Source: Flavobacterium sp. 5 (GTDB taxonomy: Bacteria > Bacteroidota > Bacteroidia > Flavobacteriales > Flavobacteriaceae). Taken from it: a DNA stretch of 64,000 nt. The notes under the pieces were generated by a model. It searched no databases, was not told the origin of the DNA, and worked only from the letters and a program-made list of their open reading frames with translations. Both the position numbers and the translations under genes were made by a program. Each line of letters begins with the position of its first letter. Positions within the stretch are counted from its first letter, which is position 1. The stretch covers positions 806,001-870,000 of the forward strand of contig NZ_PHUE01000001.1 in NCBI RefSeq assembly GCF_002813295.1. Reading direction: 5' to 3'. Positions 62,691-64,000 of this stretch are shown here, piece after piece.

Positions 62691-64000
62691 ATGAAATACA
62701 TCAGAAATAAGTCTTCCATTTATCACAAAATTATATTTACAATAAGTCTTTTTATACTATTTTTTATTAGCGTACTTACTGTAAAACACATCAAAAATAT
62801 TTCAAATTCTACAAAACTACTCATGCATACGTATGAAGTAAATCTGGAATTGGAACATTTATACTCCAATATAAAGGATTCTGAAAACGACATGAGAGGT
62901 TATATAATCTCAAAAGACAATATTTATTTAATCCTTTATAAAATCGATATAAAAAATATAAACAAGTCTTTTTCAATAGTTAAAAAACTAACTAAAAACA
63001 ATGTTAATCAACAAGAAAATTTAGAATCATTATATAAAATAGTCAACAAAAGATCAGAACACATAGCCAAATATTCGAATCTAGACAAAAATATTGATTT
63101 CTTAAAAAACTATGATTTCAAAAAGAATTTCAAAGAAAGTAGTAATCTTTTAATTGACATTAGAATCAAATTAAATGACATGGTTCACAATGAACAGTCA
63201 AATTTAACTCTACAAAATTCTTTATATGACAAGCAAATATATTTTACTCCAATCATCACATTAGGAATACTTTTTACAACCCTTTTACTTCTAATTTTTA
63301 CATATTATAAAACTACAAAAGACATAGATAAAGTTCAGGCTGCAAATGTTAAATTGAATAAGTCTCAATTTTTAAGTTATCAAGCAGAAATCATTTCGGA
63401 GTTTGGTACCTGGGAATGGAATTTTAACTCTAGTGAAATAATCTATTCCGATAATTTATATCGAATATTGGGAGTTGAACCTAAATCTTTTGAAGCAAAC
63501 CAAGATAATTTCATGAAGTTTGTACATCCAGAAGATGTAGAAATAGTAAATACGATTTTCGAAAATATTATTGTAGACGAAAATTTACAACATACTCACT
63601 TTAGAATTATTAGACCCGACAACACCATTCGTATGCTTCGTTCTGTTGGAAAATTGTTTACTGACAATCTGGGAAATAAAACAATTCTAGGAGTAACAAA
63701 TGATATTACAGATGAGCATGCTAAAAATGAACTATTAAAAAGCAATTATGATGATTTACTTAAGGTTAATAACCAACTAAAAATATTTGATGAATCAAGC
63801 AAACAATCAGAAATTCTTGGAAAATATGGTAGTTGGATCCTAAACTTCAACACCTTGAAAATCAATTATTCAGACAATAGATACAGATTATTAGGTTATG
63901 AACCTCAAGAATTTGAACCATCTATAGATAATTTATTTAGCTATGTTCATCCAGAAGATAAGAAAACAGTTGACAAAGCATTTAAAAAGGCTATGATTTC
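62691..64000 (+). CDS. PAS-domain sensor kinase (partial, C-terminus outside window)
   Basis: An open frame from the ATG at 62691 runs to the right edge without a stop, about 436 residues. It begins with a TM segment (IIFTISLFILFFISVLTV, about 14-31), then a helical periplasmic domain of about 150 residues like CHASE3, and a second TM (about 184-202). At least two PAS domains of the PAS_3 kind follow (ISEFGTWEWNFNSSEIIYSD, FVHPEDVEI; then LGKYGSWILNFNTLKINYSD, YVHPEDKKT). The histidine kinase core is expected beyond the edge but not seen. It is probably paired with the adjacent receiver. Confidence 0.88.
   Translation, partial: MKYIRNKSSIYHKIIFTISLFILFFISVLTVKHIKNISNSTKLLMHTYEVNLELEHLYSNIKDSENDMRGYIISKDNIYLILYKIDIKNINKSFSIVKKLTKNNVNQQENLESLYKIVNKRSEHIAKYSNLDKNIDFLKNYDFKKNFKESSNLLIDIRIKLNDMVHNEQSNLTLQNSLYDKQIYFTPIITLGILFTTLLLLIFTYYKTTKDIDKVQAANVKLNKSQFLSYQAEIISEFGTWEWNFNSSEIIYSDNLYRILGVEPKSFEANQDNFMKFVHPEDVEIVNTIFENIIVDENLQHTHFRIIRPDNTIRMLRSVGKLFTDNLGNKTILGVTNDITDEHAKNELLKSNYDDLLKVNNQLKIFDESSKQSEILGKYGSWILNFNTLKINYSDNRYRLLGYEPQEFEPSIDNLFSYVHPEDKKTVDKAFKKAMI

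Overview
The window is AT-rich and reads as chromosomal DNA of a gliding, environmental member of the Flavobacteriaceae, most likely Flavobacterium or a close relative. The support is: a GldI-type gliding lipoprotein, type IX secretion (T9SS) C-terminal sorting domains on a protease and on a very large repeat protein, a PafA-type alkaline phosphatase, a GSIII glutamine synthetase, an IcmF fused mutase, and many TAnnTTTG -7 boxes, the Bacteroidota sigma-A signature. I see no tRNA, rRNA, insertion sequence, prophage or CRISPR array.

Left part (1-18.3 kb) is a long, almost wholly minus-strand run. In transcription order it holds guaA, two LysM proteins (one with a SPOR-like end, one fused to a type I periplasmic-binding fold), an OsmC protein, a DUF3820 protein, pyrG, yidC, a MORN-repeat protein, mnmA, a T9SS-exported subtilisin, a FabK/nitronate-monooxygenase-like flavoprotein, a small exported protein, pafA and a c-type cytochrome cut by the window edge. 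Hairpin terminators and -7 boxes split the run into several units.

Middle part (18.4-37.6 kb): a convergent pair of small exported proteins, then a 0.7 kb gene-free stretch with four 42-bp tandem repeats. Next are a Rid-family protein, a CLC transporter with the signature of fluoride/proton antiporters, and a tight operon of a DHH phosphoesterase, gldI and two tandem cyclophilin-FKBP fusion immunophilins. Two paralogous TPR histidine kinases follow, the first with its TPR sensor duplicated. The minus strand then carries an acetyltransferase, purM with a small partner, a double-OmpA-domain protein and a thioester-reductase-like SDR. A 1.1 kb gene-free stretch precedes a 2343-residue T9SS surface protein with 18 copies of an 83-residue repeat.

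Right part (44.7-64 kb): divergent GSIII and type II-like glutamine synthetases with a direct repeat between them, a TerC/Alx membrane protein, a collagen-like lipoprotein, an AraC regulator with an esterase, IcmF, purU, a DUF4197 protein, an alpha/beta hydrolase, a leaderless BtuF-like binding protein and pyrF. A CsbD-like gene broken by an 11-bp tandem duplication comes next. The right edge is a signalling cluster: an AraC-type HTH protein, a single-domain response regulator and a CHASE3-like/PAS kinase that runs off the window.

The most interesting items are the two-unit higher-order repeat of the giant surface protein, two kinds of structured intergenic element (one present twice), the CsbD pseudogene, the duplicated-sensor kinase, the CLC-F candidate and the tandem dual immunophilins beside gldI. 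Nothing here amounts to a clearly new multi-gene system.
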